A DNA stretch of 64,000 bases from contig JAPLFS010000072.1 in assembly GCA_026390555.1 (NCBI GenBank), forward strand, positions 16,218 through 80,217. Direction: 5' to 3'. The stretch is from Pseudomonadota bacterium. Its GTDB lineage: Bacteria > Bdellovibrionota_C > UBA2361 > OMII01. A program made the position numbers and the translations under genes. Position 1 is the first letter of the stretch; each line of letters opens with the position of its first letter. This document shows, in pieces, positions 63,937 through 64,000 of this stretch. The notes under the pieces are model-generated. The model saw only the letters and a program-made list of their open reading frames with translations. It searched no databases and was not told the origin of the DNA.

Positions 63937-64000
63937 GAGGGGGGTGCTCGAGGGGGGAGACTCATAACTTGTTGATAAGTTGTTAGTTGAGCTTGAGCAC

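Overview
The window is a chromosomal segment from a Gram-negative, flagellated bacterium. It encodes a TonB-dependent receptor, lipoproteins, LptB and a SurA-like chaperone (outer membrane), FlgE/FlgD/FliK (flagellum), PilT (type IV pilus retraction), and oxygen-dependent HemG with phenylalanine hydroxylase (aerobic life). Base composition looks balanced. The mix (ScpAB, an mfd-surA-like-phosphohexomutase order, a free-standing MetG beta domain, MeaB) suggests a deltaproteobacterial lineage in the broad sense, such as a Bdellovibrionota-like group. This is an inference; no rRNA is present to settle it. Most of the window is ordinary housekeeping sequence in short operons, with no phage, IS transposase or CRISPR array.

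Layout. 1-10 kb: end of a TonB receptor, then meaB and flgE-flgD-fliK on the minus strand, a DUF456 membrane protein, a DUF1521 (GDPH self-cleaving type) protein, an SGNH hydrolase and a lipoprotein aldose epimerase. 10-17.6 kb: initiator tRNA-Met, rluB-scpB-scpA-rlmB, a zinc-ribbon/DUF3426 membrane protein, tatA and a TonB/TolA-like protein. 17.6-23.4 kb: phhA, a flippase-like protein, and the serA-hemG-hemH run. 23.8-32.2 kb: a SWIM-SNF2 helicase, an IHF/HU protein, an M28 peptidase, transketolase, a redoxin and an alpha/beta hydrolase. 32.5-43.8 kb: parC-parE, then tmk-holB-metG beta-tatD-enoyl-CoA hydratase-MBL hydrolase-unknown protein. 43.8-49.6 kb: thioredoxin-like, SPFH and NfeD proteins; MFS, Nudix and phosphoribosyltransferase; pilT. 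49.8-64 kb: mfd-surA-like-phosphohexomutase, a degenerate UvrA-like protein, pcnB, lptB and a membrane spermidine-synthase-like protein.

The unusual material is mostly between genes. A roughly 203-bp multi-hairpin repeat (family A) occurs three times in the same orientation (23453, 38203, 55805). It has terminal inverted repeats and looks like a MITE-like element or a structured RNA/DNA element. A second repeat (family B) occurs at 10345 and 58715 with a hairpin whose arms differ in a base-pair-preserving way. Next to the third family A copy lies a UvrA-shaped protein that keeps the zinc-finger cysteines but has lost the recognisable ATPase motifs. The DUF1521 protein near the flagellar hook genes is another candidate for follow-up.
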